Shown one piece after another: positions 63,910 to 64,000 of a stretch of DNA of 64,000 bases. A model generated the notes under the pieces. That model made no database searches and was not told where the DNA came from. It worked only from the letters and a program-made list of their open reading frames with translations. The position numbers and the translations under genes were made by a program. The DNA comes from an uncultured Schlesneria sp. (lineage in GTDB: Bacteria > Planctomycetota > Planctomycetia > Planctomycetales > Planctomycetaceae), in assembly GCA_903840265.1 (NCBI GenBank), contig CAIMFH010000161.1:62001-126000 (forward strand), written 5' to 3'. The stretch's first letter is position 1, and each line of letters starts with the position of its first letter.

Positions 63910-64000
63910 ATGACCAAGGTCTTGTTCAAAGTCGCGTGCTTCCTGTTGATCCTGCAGCAAGCCGGGGCCGGCGCGAAAGCGGACGATGCTCTTCAATACG
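63910..64000 (+). CDS. Start of an exported protein (partial)
   Basis: From the ATG at 63910 the frame is open to the window edge and begins with a signal-like sequence (MTKVLFKVACFLLILQQAG, then AGAKADDALQY). GAGAGGAAGTGG lies a little upstream. The frame also extends to ATGs at 63841 and 63835. Only about 30 residues are visible, so no function can be named. It is divergent from the CocE/NonD gene. Confidence 0.5.
   Translation, partial: MTKVLFKVACFLLILQQAGAGAKADDALQY

Noticed and set aside
1-64000. tRNA, rRNA, CRISPR arrays, insertion sequences, prophage genes
   Set aside because: I looked for cloverleaf-like segments, regular spaced repeats, transposase motifs and phage structural genes and saw none. 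A short or divergent tRNA could still have been missed by eye.

Overview
The window looks like part of a chromosome of a bacterium in the phylum Planctomycetota, order Planctomycetales or close to it. The evidence is the gene content: a DUF1549/DUF1553 cytochrome-domain protein, a PVC-type haem-binding CxxCH protein with NPCBM and HEAT-like segments, DUF1559 prepilin-like proteins, a ThuA plus DUF1080 hydrolase, an Nramp-like transporter of the planctomycete type, a fused AroD-AroE enzyme and an alternative GlmU-type enzyme. I saw no rRNA, tRNA, CRISPR array or insertion sequence.

Layout. Positions 1-7.8 kb, all minus strand: a very large membrane-anchored PQQ-like propeller protein that runs off the left edge, the ECF sigma factor just upstream of it, an alpha/beta hydrolase, a DUF1573 protein, a small secreted coiled-coil protein and an M50 site-2-type protease. 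Positions 7.9-10.4 kb: a retron. A folded msr-msd-type RNA (8090-8269) lies 77 bases before a reverse transcriptase with NAxxH, YADD and a VTG-like motif, and a multi-pass membrane protein of unknown function follows. Positions 10.5-17.5 kb, plus strand: mutL, fused aroDE, shikimate kinase, prepilin peptidase, hisH and hisA. Positions 17.8-28.9 kb, plus strand: an HD-GYP protein, then an evenly spaced catabolic-looking cluster of 2-hydroxyacid dehydrogenase, Ldh-family oxidoreductase, secreted tandem cyclase, Nramp-like transporter, SDR protein, fused E1 alpha-beta and E2 of a 2-oxoacid dehydrogenase.

Positions 29-31.5 kb, minus strand: a phytase-like esterase and a DUF1559 protein. Positions 31.8-44.2 kb, plus strand: ApbE, a DoxX protein split by a large insertion, a Gfo/Idh/MocA oxidoreductase, a 36-residue membrane peptide, a MarR-pirin-DoxX operon with a promoter that appears leaderless, a DUF1549/DUF1553 protein, a gamma-carbonic anhydrase and a GlmU-like nucleotidyltransferase. 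Positions 44.6-48 kb, minus strand: scpA, CotH kinase and DUF4956. Positions 48-51.3 kb: a decayed gene-poor stretch, a frameshifted DUF1559 gene and a TolC-family protein. Positions 51.9-64 kb: transketolase, a sialidase-like secreted protein, a response regulator, the large CxxCH protein, the ThuA/DUF1080 protein, a cupin and a CocE/NonD hydrolase broken by one in-frame TGA.

The most notable item is the retron. Its RNA has a 17-position a1/a2 pairing (15 Watson-Crick pairs, one wobble, one mismatch), extendable inward by 4 pairs, two msr hairpins and an 18-bp perfect msd hairpin. Other points worth a second look are dispersed palindromes carrying GTGCCAC, a 44-base pyrimidine-rich repeat present twice near start codons, an SDR protein lacking the catalytic Lys, an Nramp-like protein lacking the metal-binding motif, and two disrupted genes. 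All domain calls are from reading motifs; no searches were run.
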